Shown piece after piece: positions 30,120 through 40,450 of a stretch of DNA of 64,000 nucleotides (positions are counted from its first letter, which is position 1; each line of letters begins with the position of its first letter). The DNA is from Mugil cephalus (taxonomy: Eukaryota > Chordata > Actinopteri > Mugiliformes > Mugilidae). Position numbers and translations under genes: made by a program. The DNA lies in NCBI RefSeq assembly GCF_022458985.1, contig NC_061781.1, positions 25,097,001 to 25,161,000 of the forward strand, in the 5' to 3' direction. The notes beneath the pieces are model-generated. The model worked only from the letters and a program-made list of their open reading frames with translations. It did no database searches and was not told the origin of the DNA.

Positions 30120-30770
30120 TGAGTATTTACATTGACCAGATGACCAGATTGTAAGTAGAGCATAAATAAATAAATAAATAAATAAATAATTGAAAATGAA
30201 ATTTAAACTCAAGCAGGTTGTTCATCAGCTGATCAAAAGTTTGAGGCAGAATCTGTGACATAATCATGACATTTTCTTTCAGACATTCACAGTCACAACC
30301 TCCTGATAGCAAAAACAAAAAGACTTTCTGGCTCTGAATGTGGAAGGATTGTCGAGCTGCAACGCGCCATCAGACGCAGTACGACAGTCAGTTTAAAATG
30401 ATTCAAATATGCGAAAACATTTCACCTGCACTGAGCCAGAGGAGGACTCAGACCGATCCTCAACCCAAACGAAGGACGTTACTGATTCCCAGAACAAAGA
30501 ACTTCTTTAAAGAACCACGTGTTTTCCCATTCCACAAACAAAGAAAGTTTTATTCTGTGTCCTGATGTTTTCCAACGTTACTGTCATGACTAATGTTTTC
30601 TTTTCAGGAGGAAAGCGTCGCTCTTTTGTTCGATCCCACACGTTCCCCTGGTTTAAATAACACTGAGAACATCTGGGGATGTGCAGGAAGGGAAGAGTGT
30701 GGATGTCCTTCATGAAGACGTCTTCACCACCAGAACCAGAACCACCTGGAAACACTCACATACATCAGAA

Positions 30771-31049
30771 TCAGAATCAGAACCAAATTCAAATTCAAAT
30801 TCAAATTCAGAATCAGAATCAAAATCAGAACCAGAACCAGAACGAGAATGAAAATCAAAATCAAAATCAAAATCAAAATCAGAATCAGAATCAGAACCAA
30901 ATTCAAATTCAAATTCAGAATCAGAACCAGAACCAGAATTAAAATTAAAATTAAAATTAAAATTAAAATTAAAATTAAAATTAAAATTAAAATCAGAACC
31001 AGAACCAGAACTAGAACCAGAATTAAAATTAAAATTAAAATTAAAATCA
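30771..31049. repeat. Compound hexanucleotide repeat (CAGAAT/CAGAAC/AAATTC/AAAATT)
   Basis: Blocks of six-base units change in type along the tract. The right edge joins ATCAGCTTTATTGGTCAGGTGTG at 31046-31068, the reverse of a retroposon 3' end (CAATAAAGCTGAT), so the array probably grew from the terminal repeat of a minus-strand retroposon. Confidence 0.9.
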
Positions 31050-31130
31050 GCTTTATTGGTCAGGTGTGTGTGCACATACAAGGAATTTGTCTCCGGTCAC
31101 TTTGTGCCTAAACACACTATGGCCCTAAAT
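31046..31130 (-). repeat. Retroposon 3' tail, reverse orientation
   Basis: Read on the minus strand, the text ACAAATTCCTTGTATGTGCA followed by CAATAAAGCTGAT is a common fish LINE/SINE 3' end. It leads into the hexanucleotide array. Confidence 0.55.
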
Positions 31131-32076
31131 GTTTTGATCAGCTGATGATCAGCTGGTTCAAGATTAAACCCAGTTCTCAGTAAATTATCTACTATCTGTG
31201 TGTTTTATCTCTGGCTCCTGATTCTTTCTAGTCTACTAACATTCTAGGTGCAATCCAAATGCGAGTTTCTTTGTAATTTGTCTTAAGATTTTGTTCACGA
31301 GTTTGTATTACAGGACATTCGGTCTGTACTCAGTGAAGAAATGTCGTTACTTAGTCTATAGGGGGCGTATGAGGTGAACAGCACGTCTGTCTGGATTATG
31401 GATTTTATTTCTCGTCGTTTTTTTGTTGCTTCTAAGATCAAGATTTACAAACCAGCTTCTAATCACTGATTTACAGTATATGAAACGACTGGTATTGGAT
31501 GCACAGTTAAAGTGCAGAAGTATATCTGAGAAGAACTACTTCTTCTTCATGTTTTCTTCTAAAACTCTTTTGCTACATAAAAAATACAAATGCAAGACTT
31601 TTACTTTTACACCGACGTGTCTGTGATGTTGTTTCAGGATCTGAATTCATATTTTCCACTGACTAAATGTCCTGTTTAGAGACCGGTGACCCTGAAAGAC
31701 CTGGACCTACTGTAAAAGGCTGGAAGCCAACATTCACATGTGCCTGATTGCACAAGCTCTTAAAGTGAGATTAGAGTGCGGGGGTGTGACGTACTGCTCC
31801 GATCAAGGTGTGGCTGAGTAAATATTTTCAGCTGGGCATAACCGGACAAATAACCAGCCGATGCTGGTTACAATAACAAACAAGAATACTGAGAAATAAG
31901 GAGCAAGACTCAACACGAAGACGCCGTGAGGTTCTGAATCTGAGCGGGAATAGAAATTTATTTGTTCTCACAAAACATAGTCACGGATGAAATCATACAC
32001 CCACATCATTCCATGGAAGTCACGACGACCTAAACATTGTTTTTTTATGACAATGAACTGATTCTGCTGGGTCAGT
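31131..32076. other. Intergenic spacer between hibch promoter side and His-rich gene A
   Basis: No gene is recognised. Another AATAAA (minus) lies at 31957-31962 and could serve gene A as a distal poly(A) signal. Confidence 0.35.
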
Positions 32077-32082
32077 TTTATT
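32077..32082 (-). terminator. Poly(A) signal candidate for His-rich gene A
   Basis: AATAAA on the minus strand, about 122 bases after the stop codon. Position fits a short 3' UTR; usage is inferred. Confidence 0.5.
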
Positions 32083-32203
32083 TAACACGATAGATTTTTT
32101 AAAGCGGTGAAGAAACTGTGGCGAGTGGAACGGTGACGGGATCCGGGGGCGAAGGTTTCCCGGTTGCAGCTCGTTCTGTTGTTTCACCTCCAAGATTTTT
32201 CTT

Positions 32204-33007
32204 CTAGTCGGAGTCGCTGCTGCTGCTGCAGGAGCTACTGGAGGACTACGATGAAGACGGAGACAAAGACAACAGACTTATATCAACTTATATCATGCAC
32301 AAAGTGATGCAAAGCGCAGGTTAGAACAGGTAGAATGTATAGAGTCGATCGGACGCTGGAAAAATGAAGCGATCATTCAGGTCTCGACACAAGTTTTGCC
32401 AATAATTTAGTAAAATACCAGAAGAAAACAAAAGATTTGCAGTAAAATGTAATTTTGCGAGGAGTTAAAACTCGGTGCACTCTCACCCCGTGACCGTCCT
32501 TTCCTTTCTTGTGGCATTTGTTGTGTTTGTGGCCGTGCTTGTGCTTGTGCTTGTGGCCGTGCTTGTGCTTGTCCTTATGTCCATGACACTGTCCATGCCC
32601 ATGGTCATGTCCGTGGCCGTGTCCATGTCCATGTCCATGTCCATGTCCATGTCCATGTCCATGGTCATGTCCATGTCCATGTCCGTGGCCTTGACAGGGC
32701 CCAGGTCCAGGTCCGTGTCCTCCATGTTGGGGAGGGTAGACACCTCCTGGAGGACAGTGTGGTGGGACACCTCCTGGAGGACAGTGTGGTGGGACACCTC
32801 CTGGAGGACAGTGAGGGTAACCCCCCGGCTGATTGGGCATTTGGTTTGGGTATCCGGGCGGATACGGATTTCCTAAAAACGAGGAGAAAAATCAGACGTG
32901 AATGAACGTTTTTCAGAAAATGTGACCAAATATATATAAATATATAAATCACATCCAGCACGAAGAGTCTGACGGGGGCCACGGTTACCTTGGTTGTGCC
33001 CGTACAT
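32204..33007 (-). CDS. His-rich protein A with Pro-Cys repeats and Ser/Asp tail, three coding exons
   Basis: Family not recognised. Coding exons 32989-33007 (19 nt), 32487-32872 (386 nt) and 32204-32245 (42 nt) splice in frame with GT-AG ends to a protein of 148 residues. In order it has MYGHNQG; a Pro/Gly-rich part (NPYPPGYPNQ) with three near-identical PHCPPGGV units; a long HG alternation broken by HD; a Lys-His block (KHKHGHKHKHK); NKCHKKGKDGHG; and a tail SSSSSCSSSSDSD. There is no signal peptide or membrane segment. His and Cys content suggests zinc, copper or nickel binding, and the acidic-Ser tail resembles a casein kinase 2 target; both are inference. A non-coding first exon (about 33188-33212) with donor GTAAGT and a TATA-like box precede it. 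Gene B at 37001-37564 has the same exon plan. Confidence 0.75.
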
Positions 33008-33099
33008 CTCGAACGTCAGATGAAAGAGATCCTGAAAGCAGGAAAAATAAAATAAAAAAAAAATAAGTAAAAACACTTTAAATAAGGCAACAACTCTTT

Positions 33100-33104
<5 letters not shown>

Positions 33105-33134
<30 letters not shown>
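33105..33134. repeat. (CA)15 microsatellite
   Basis: CA dinucleotides within the first intron of His-rich gene A. Confidence 0.95.
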
Positions 33135-33137
<3 letters not shown>

Positions 33138-33187
33138 TAAATAAAAGTCAAAGAGCTTCGGCTGCAGAGTTTGAGATGTGAACTTAC

Positions 33188-33292
33188 TTTGAGCTGGAGG
33201 GAAGATCCACAGGTGCAGCCGCCGTCGTCTGCTGCTGCTTTTTATGTAGCAGCTGAGACAGTTCACTTCACACCACGAGGGGCAGAGCCTGA
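33188..33292 (-). promoter_or_regulatory. Promoter and non-coding first exon of His-rich gene A
   Basis: On the minus strand: shared element TCAGGCTCTGCCCC at 33279-33292, TATA-like CATAAAAA at 33239-33246, then a presumed start near 33212 and a donor GTAAGT at 33182-33187. The same order occurs upstream of gene B. Confidence 0.6.
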
Positions 33293-33589
33293 ACTCCCAC
33301 TACAGCATTTTTACCTCATGATCCACATGGGAGTGTACGGATAATCAAGCAGTCAGAGTGGACCATGTACAGGCTATTAAAAGGATACCCACACCCACAT
33401 GCAGGCTTTCCACATTTTGCTGATCCCGTCCTGTTATCAACCTTTTTCCATGACATTTTAATTTTCTTTTAGCTTCCAAACAAGTTAAACATTGGTCATA
33501 AATGGGAGAAGTGAAGCCGCAGTCAAAACTTGGACGACTCTTATCTGACAGCAGTTGCGTTCTGCCTTGCTTGTAATACTTTTCATATA

Positions 33590-33700
33590 TATATTTTATT
33601 TATTTATTACATGCATTTGTGTGAGTGTTGAATGCAAACAATGTAAATTCCCCCACTGTGGGATAAATAAAGACATATCTTATCTCATCTCATCTTACAA
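33590..33700 (+). repeat. LINE-like 3' tail with short terminal pentamer repeat
   Basis: AATTCCCCCACTGTGGGATAAATAAAG followed by TCTTATCTCATCTCATCTTA. This is the usual L2/Rex-type 3' end. The quoted parts are short; the tail repeats begin at about 33676. Confidence 0.65.
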
Positions 33701-34294
33701 TAACTAATTTAAAGTTTTAACTAGACACTGATCAAATGCACTTTTATTTCATCGAAATTCACGCAGTATTACTCACTGGGCTCAGACCACAAGTACAACA
33801 TGTTTGAAAAGTTCTTTCCATCCAAGAAATTGGCTTAATCACGAGCCAAACGCATCCACGTGATAAAAGCTGGATTCCAGCGAGAGTACGGGGAAGTGCA
33901 GGGCGTGTAGCTACGGGAGAAAAACATCGCTGAACAAAGGTCTTAAATCAACCTTCCCTGGGCAAATAAAGATAAAATAAGTACACATTGACAGATAGAG
34001 CATGTAAAGCAATGAGAAACAATTGAGGTCAAATAAAATAGATTATAGAGCTTCATCATGATGCCAGAAAGTTTTACGAGACCTACACAAACAGTTTTCA
34101 AAGAACTGAGACAGACTTAACAAAAGTCTGTCACTGATTACTGTAAAGGTCATATCGAAGAAGACAGACAATAAGATGCATATTTCTTCACCGTACATAG
34201 TATCAGACCATAAACCAGCGTCTCAGAGGGATTGATTGTGTTTGGCTCCTAATAAAATGACCTGTGGGAGACGGTATTTTGTGGAGACATCGCT

Positions 34295-34410
34295 TGGTTG
34301 CTAAGTTGATTTTCTTTTTCCTGCAGCTTCACTGTGAGTTTCTGTTTTCTGTCTTTTGAGTGTTCACTCCTTCACACTCGTCCAAGGACGCTCTTATCAT
34401 CTTCCATTTA

Positions 34411-34453
<43 letters not shown>

Positions 34454-34843
34454 ATTGTGATGCATTCTGGGCTCAGACTTGAGCATAAATCTAGTGCTGC
34501 TGTGTCGCCGTGTGTCGTGGACTCAGACGTCTGGAACAGGGTGAAGATTACGTTGTCAGCAGATAGGAAATGAGCATAGAGACGGATGAAGTTCTTGCAC
34601 TGGATTTATTTTGTTTTTTAAAGGCGAGGCCACACTCAAGAGTGGGAGGAAATGACTCAGTAATTTAATTGTACCGGCTAATGATTGGATACATTGCACG
34701 ATAGATACACTGCTCCTCGTTTGTGCGTATCAGGGTTTGTCATTAAGTGTTAATTCTGGAAACACAGACGTACGTCCTTGTGTCCTTCAGTACTTTACCA
34801 CTGAATTATTACACTGAATGTGTTCAGTTTTGTCTCATTATTA
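34295..34843. repeat. Arm 2 of the 549-bp inverted duplication
   Basis: Reverse-complement counterpart of 18849-19397. The CA tract (34412-34449) sits at the matching site and the edges coincide on both sides (GTTGCTAAGTTGATTTTC at one end, CTCATTATTA at the other). Confidence 0.85.
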
Positions 34844-36827
34844 GTCACTTTGGTGCAGTGCTCGAATCATCCCGTGCACTTGCAAAACAGTGCATTTCTC
34901 AAAACTGTTTGTACAAATATCAAAACACTACAGAAAACCTGCAAAAAAAGAAAAAAAGAAAAAGCTCATCTCTCACAAATAAGTGTACGTGTGGATGAAC
35001 ATGTCAGTGCCGTCAGAATGAGGAGCCCTCGTGTCGCTGTGTGCAGATGAGACAGTGTATATGTTTAGTGTTTGTTCAGTATAACAGTGAACTCTGGAGG
35101 GATGTTCTGAAGTTACACCTTAGTGTAGGCGGGAGATTGATCACAATCACAGTGGATAAGATTCACATTGACGTGTTTTTACTGTGACTCGTTGACAGAT
35201 CGTGACATACAGGAAGGAAAATACAGCACAAAGAAAAACACAAAAAAAAACGAAAGCAGAAATGTGAACAGCTACAGGACAGAACCTGTTCAACCATTTT
35301 GCATATAAAGACGTATGAGATGAACTAATGTCTGAATGTTGAAGGGGGTGAGACTCATCATAATACGTGACAGAAGCACTGATAATGTAGGAGACAGCAG
35401 AGAACTGGACAGAATCATTTGCATGGAAGTTACCAACGCATTAGCAACGTGTTCAAATGAAAGAGGATGTTTGTTTGTTTGTTTGTTTGTTTGTTTGTTA
35501 TCAGAGGAAAGTTAGCCAGTAGCTAACTATTCCTCCTTATATGTAGTTATTTTTAAGTTTTTATCTGAAATATCTGCGTCATGTCCTCTTCCCTGAGCCT
35601 CCTTTATTGTTTCGAAAAACAACGTACTGATCTTCTTCTGTCACGTGATATGAAAAAACAGGCACTTTTTTGTTTCTGTCTTCAAACGATTTTATTTTTT
35701 ATTTTTAGAAAAGTTTTGTTCATCCTTTCTCGATACTGATGAAGAACAATGCCTTGAATTTCAATTTCATTTTTTGAATTTTAAATTGAAAATAAAAACA
35801 AGTACTTTTTTTTCTGACCTCTCCTTTGACTTGTCATCCAGTTTTACCAGATGAAACAACATTCTGCACCCTCCGAAGGCTCATGTCCATTTTCTGATGA
35901 GTCACCAGAAGAGAGACCTGCACAACATCAGGAACGTGGTCATAATGTTGAGTGTTTGTAAAGGTCATACACTGTTGCCATCCAGTGGCCATGAAAAGCA
36001 CAACGCTGCATAAACAGACCTGATGGAGACGTCTGCGTCTGGAACAGGAAGCTACTGCAACACTGGCAAAACATCTGTTCAAAAAAGGAAGAAGGAAAAA
36101 CACTTTATTTTATATAAAGATATAACACTTTTAAATATACTACCCATACATATATACGTACTGCATAAATATTCATATAAATAGATAATATATACGCATA
36201 TACGCTGCATAAATTAAATGCTGAGTCAATACAATATAACAGTCATTTTTATTTATATGCCTCATCACCTTCACAGTTAACACACTTCCTGCTACATTTA
36301 CTTCATCCTTTGTTTTATCTCCAAACTGTTCCACAAAGTCACCACACAGCTTTTCATCTTCGTTCCTTTGTTCTGTTTGTTTTTGTAATGTAGGTCTCTC
36401 CTTAGGTTACATCCTCCCTCCCTCTCTGTAAACACTGCCTGTATATATTTTTTTGGTAATACATTATTCCTGTTTTGAATTTAACCAGATCCATAAACTT
36501 GAATAGTGGGTTTGTGTGATCTCTGCATCCTGCATTGTGTATTGTCGTTATTGCTCTGTTCTGTATTGTGCATTGTGTGTATCGGCTGCAGAGCATTTTT
36601 GCAGGTATTACAGTAATAATATAGAAGTGTTTGACTGAAGGCTGAGTCGACCAAAGCGCGTGAATGTTCAATAAAAACCATTTAAATGTAACAAACTTGA
36701 ACCCCACAGATGTCGCGGTAATAAAGTGAGATGGAGACGGGATTAAAAGTGACACAGACCAATCGAATGTGAGGGCGGGATGTACAAAAGAAACACAAAC
36801 GAGACACCGCAACAGTGGAAGAGTTTG
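34844..36827. other. Intergenic AT-rich spacer
   Basis: No gene is recognised. It contains a (TTTG)n run at 35470-35500 and many short A/T-rich stretches. A fragment GTGGTCATAATGTTG at 35937-35951 may be a remnant of the MITE family seen in hibch introns. Confidence 0.4.
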
Positions 36828-36833
36828 TTTATT
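36828..36833 (-). terminator. Poly(A) signal candidate for His-rich gene B
   Basis: AATAAA on the minus strand, 168 bases beyond the gene B stop codon. Confidence 0.45.
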
Positions 36834-37000
36834 TAGTGCGCTGTGTGGTTTGCGGCATGTGATCCGACAAAAGCCTGCTCACACGTCTTAGACAAACACT
36901 GCAGAATCAAAGCAAACATCAGGCTCCAAAACAAACACACAAACAGGCTTTTTTTTGTGTGATGTGGAAGAAGATTTTCACTTCTTCTTTCATCTTTCAT

Positions 37001-37564
37001 TTAGTCGGAGTCGCTGCTGCTGCAGGAGCTGCTGGACGACTGCAGGAGGAGGAAACAGGACTCACGTTATTTCAGCTCTGGTTTATAATTATCGTTAACA
37101 GCTTCACATTTGAGAGTGTGCATCTTAGAATTCAGGTATTAGCTCAGTGACTGGAGCAGCTCTGCATGAATAATCTTTTTTTTTCAGGTTTTGAGGCTAC
37201 GAAATGCTTCACTGATATCCAGAGAAAACCTGCTGTGAATGAAATGAACACTAATGTTACGACTTACTCCGTGGCATTCCCTTCCCTTCTTGTGGCATTT
37301 CTTGTGCCTGTGTCCACGTCTGTGGCGTCTGCGGCGACGTCTCGCTACCCCTCTAATAACGTGTGCGCCTCCAACTCCGTGTCCGTGTCCTCCTCCGTGC
37401 CCGTGGCCACCACCATGCCCATGGCCGCCGCCATGTCCATGGCAGTCTGAAGGAGGAATCAGTCATCGACAAACATTTAGCTAAAAACAGTCAAAAATAG
37501 TGGTTGCAGAATAATTGGAAAAAGAAAATGGAGGGTTTTATTTACCTTGCCTGGGTCTATACAT
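37001..37564 (-). CDS. His-rich protein B with Gly-His repeats, Arg block and Ser/Asp tail, three coding exons
   Basis: Family not recognised; paralogue of His-rich protein A. Coding exons 37546-37564 (19 nt), 37268-37446 (179 nt) and 37001-37039 (39 nt) join in frame to 78 residues. It starts MYRPRQD, has four HGHG blocks spaced by GGG or GVGG, then HVIRGVARRRRRRHRRGHRH, then KKCHKKGRECHG and the tail SSSSSCSSSDSD. The last two pieces align closely with protein A (CHKKGK..HG, SSSSSCSSSSDSD). Exon number, the 19-nt first coding exon and intron phases 1 and 0 are identical to gene A. The Arg-rich block replaces A's Lys-His block and could act in nuclear targeting or nucleic acid binding; that is inference. 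Expression and function are unknown. Confidence 0.72.
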
Positions 37565-37780
37565 TTCAGAACTTCAGATCCCAAAATGCAAGAATCCACA
37601 CTGATCCTCCTGTGAGCAAAAGAAATCACAAAGTTCAGAGATGCACCTGTGACCTGTGACCGAAGCAGAGGATTCAACCAACACGACGGATGAAACGATC
37701 CGCTGCACATGAAGGTTTGAATCGTGGAATCGTCGCAGAAAAACAGAGCATCGCCAGCCGAGCTTCAGAGATGTGCTTAC

Positions 37781-37893
37781 CTCGCTTTGAGGAGACGATC
37801 TACAAATGCTGGTGTCACCTGCCGCTATTTATACGTAAAGCCACACCTCAACCTCCAGCACATCCCTGTCACATCTCTGGGGGCAGAGCCTGA
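37781..37893 (-). promoter_or_regulatory. Promoter and non-coding first exon of His-rich gene B
   Basis: TATA box TATAAATA on the minus strand at 37826-37833, donor GTAAGC at 37775-37780 after a short first exon (about 37781-37800), and the element TCAGGCTCTGCCCC at 37880-37893, identical over 14 bases to the one before gene A. Confidence 0.65.
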
Positions 37894-39164
37894 CGTCCCC
37901 TCTGGACGTGTGCACTCATGTGAAGCCGTGCGCACTCTGAAAATACAAATAAAATAAACTAAAATACATTTTAATCGTTGCACTGGTGAAGACACATTCA
38001 GGTCAACACTCACACACATGTCAGGTTGAGTGTGGTCTTTTTTGTTTTAAGTTAATACGTGGTCTCTATATGTCAGATAATCTCTTAACAGTGTTTTTGA
38101 AAAGCCAGTTTGTCGACAAAAAAAACCCTGTATTTCCTGTTTTGAACATGAAAAAAGGATTTTCAATTTGAGCTTCTTGTTTTCATTGTCTTCCAACACT
38201 GACAATAGGTTAACAATGTCCACATTCCTCGTGTGAACAACTTAATAATAGGCTTTTTTTATTCTATTTTCATTCATTCATTATTTCGTTGAAACTGTCC
38301 ATGCACGTACACAAACTTTTCACATGCTTGAAATGCCTCCGTTCTTTTATACAAAACAGGGTTTGGTCGACGTCGGCTTTGTCCTAATGTACTTTTTCAA
38401 GACAAATCTTGATAAGCGAAAAGGAGACGATATGAACAATAAGGTGGTTGATCGGTTTTACGCCAAGTTATTTTTATATCTGGGGCCTGTTCGTCACGTC
38501 ACGATAGAAACAAAGTCTGAAGGCAGACTGAGTTCTGAGTGAGACTAGATAACATTTGAGATTAGATACCTGAAGACAAACTGCTGCTCCTGCCCTGCCC
38601 CGGAGATGCAGGAACCTGAAAAAGCTGAACTAACAGACGTAGAAACAGTTTTAACCTCGGGGCCGTCTGAGCCGAGAACGATGCTAAGTTAGGATAACGT
38701 GCAACATCTTGTATCTGAAGATGTACTTACATACATTAGTATGTTTTGGCCTCATGTTTGTGTGATTGCAGCTGTTTGGTGGCTGTGTGAATCTTTTATA
38801 GACACATAGATGATACGACTCTACAGCGTTCAATCGAAAATATTCTGCAACTTCGTCAGGAAACTAAACCTGTATTGTCTCTTTGACCTGCGAGCCGGGT
38901 GCAAAGTGTAAAATGTAGTTTTTCAGGGTGTCACATGACAAGCCTCGAGCCAAAACATTTAAACTCCGTGACATGTCGCCTTTAGGCTTAAACACATTTT
39001 CAGTTCCGTCAATAAAACAAAATCTAGTGGATTGTCCCGTGACCCGACTCTGTTTATCGTATTCAAAAGAGCCGGACGACCAGGCGCCATAGGAACAGCT
39101 TATCCCAGAAACCGTAAGACTGTTAAACTCTGGTGGAGCTGTGTGATTTGCAAAAGCCAGTGTT

Positions 39165-39390
39165 TTGCACATTTATTTTTTTGCACATTTCCTTGCACAA
39201 CGTTGCACAATTCATGCTCCTCTGTTACTGTTTTATTCATATTTCCACTTCATTTATTTTATTTATCTTTTTTTGTATCTATACTATTTCCTTAGTATCT
39301 ATATACTGCAGTTACTATGTATAATTTTGTTCCATCTCATGCTTCTGTGCAAATAACAAATAAAAATCCTTGAATCCTTGAAGATGCGGT
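39165..39390 (+). repeat. LINE-like 3' UTR/tail
   Basis: TTGCACA-rich text, then TTCCATCTCATGCTTCTGTG, then AAATAAAAATCCTTGAATCC. A related copy is at 56690-56785 (TTCCATCTCATGCTTCTGTG, CTCCTTGAATCCT). Confidence 0.6.
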
Positions 39391-40389
39391 AGATTATCAG
39401 TTTTGTATCAAAGAGGCCAAAGTCTTTTCTATATCTATGAAATATCTAAATATGTGTCGCTCTTTAGGAAAGTCGCAGCGTGACAGGAATAAAGTCTCAA
39501 ATCAGGGATGTGGGGAGTTTAAAATGTTTAGTGTAAGACGATGAGCAGCTTTTTTCTCTTAAGTCTGTAGAGAGTGAAGCAGGTATTTAAGAGAGAAATC
39601 TCACGTGCAAAGTTTAAATTTCTCAGGGTGTTTCATGGCCTGACGTTAAACGAAGTCTCCTCCACATGAATTATCTTTTGCGTAGTTCTTCCATGAGCTG
39701 CTGGTTTGTAGACTTTCCTGTTTGCACACACACTTCTCCAGTTTTACACAAAGAGTATCTGTTGAATTGCTCGGGGCTTTGCGACGGTGCAGTGTCCTGA
39801 TGCTGCTGTTGTTCTTTAGAGGTGCGCATGCATGGGATTACTGTCCCATTTTCAACCAGTGTTTACTATCTGCTGCACCTGCCCTGCCCTGGAGACACAG
39901 GAACCTATAGAGCAGAGCTAACAGACAGAGAAACAGTTTTTACCCCGGGGACGTCTGAACACAGCTTGCGGTTAATTTATAATTACCTGCATTAACTCGT
40001 ACTATTTTTAAATTACACACTATTTATTGCCATGTTTGTTTTATTGCGGATATTCAGAGTCTGTGTGATCTTCTTTTATGCCCTTTTTTTTAAGTTAGCA
40101 GTGTTCAGATGAGGCAACGTAGTTAAACTGTGTCAGGAAACAAAACCCATATTCTCTCTTTGACCTACATACAGTCACAGGTAAAGTCTAAAATGAACAC
40201 ATTTTCAGTTCTGCCTAGAAAAAAAATCCATTGGATTGGATGTTTGGAAGTAAACTTGGATCAGTTTAGTTAAATTTTATTTATATAGCATCAATATCAA
40301 CACAAATCGCCTCAAGATGCTTTTTCAAAATCCAGCCTGAAGGCGACACAGACGATAGTAAATATAAAGACTGAGGCTGGTTTGGTTTG

Positions 40390-40450
40390 TTGCTTCACAT
40401 TATTGATGTGCACCATGATGCTGCCACCGCCGTGCTTCCCTGTTGGTTTG
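40390..40450 (-). mobile_element. Tc1-like transposase remnant
   Basis: The minus strand reads GGGAAGCACGGCGGTGGCAG and continues to ATCATGG, translating to GKHGGGSIM, the conserved motif before the second catalytic Asp region in Tc1-like transposases. The surrounding frame is broken. Confidence 0.5.

Noticed and set aside
30679-31111. Long frames of NQ, IK and FN repeats
   Set aside because: All are translations of the hexanucleotide array, open in several frames at once.
32475-32876. 133-residue plus-strand frame
   Set aside because: Antisense shadow of the His-rich exon of gene A; no splice or family support.
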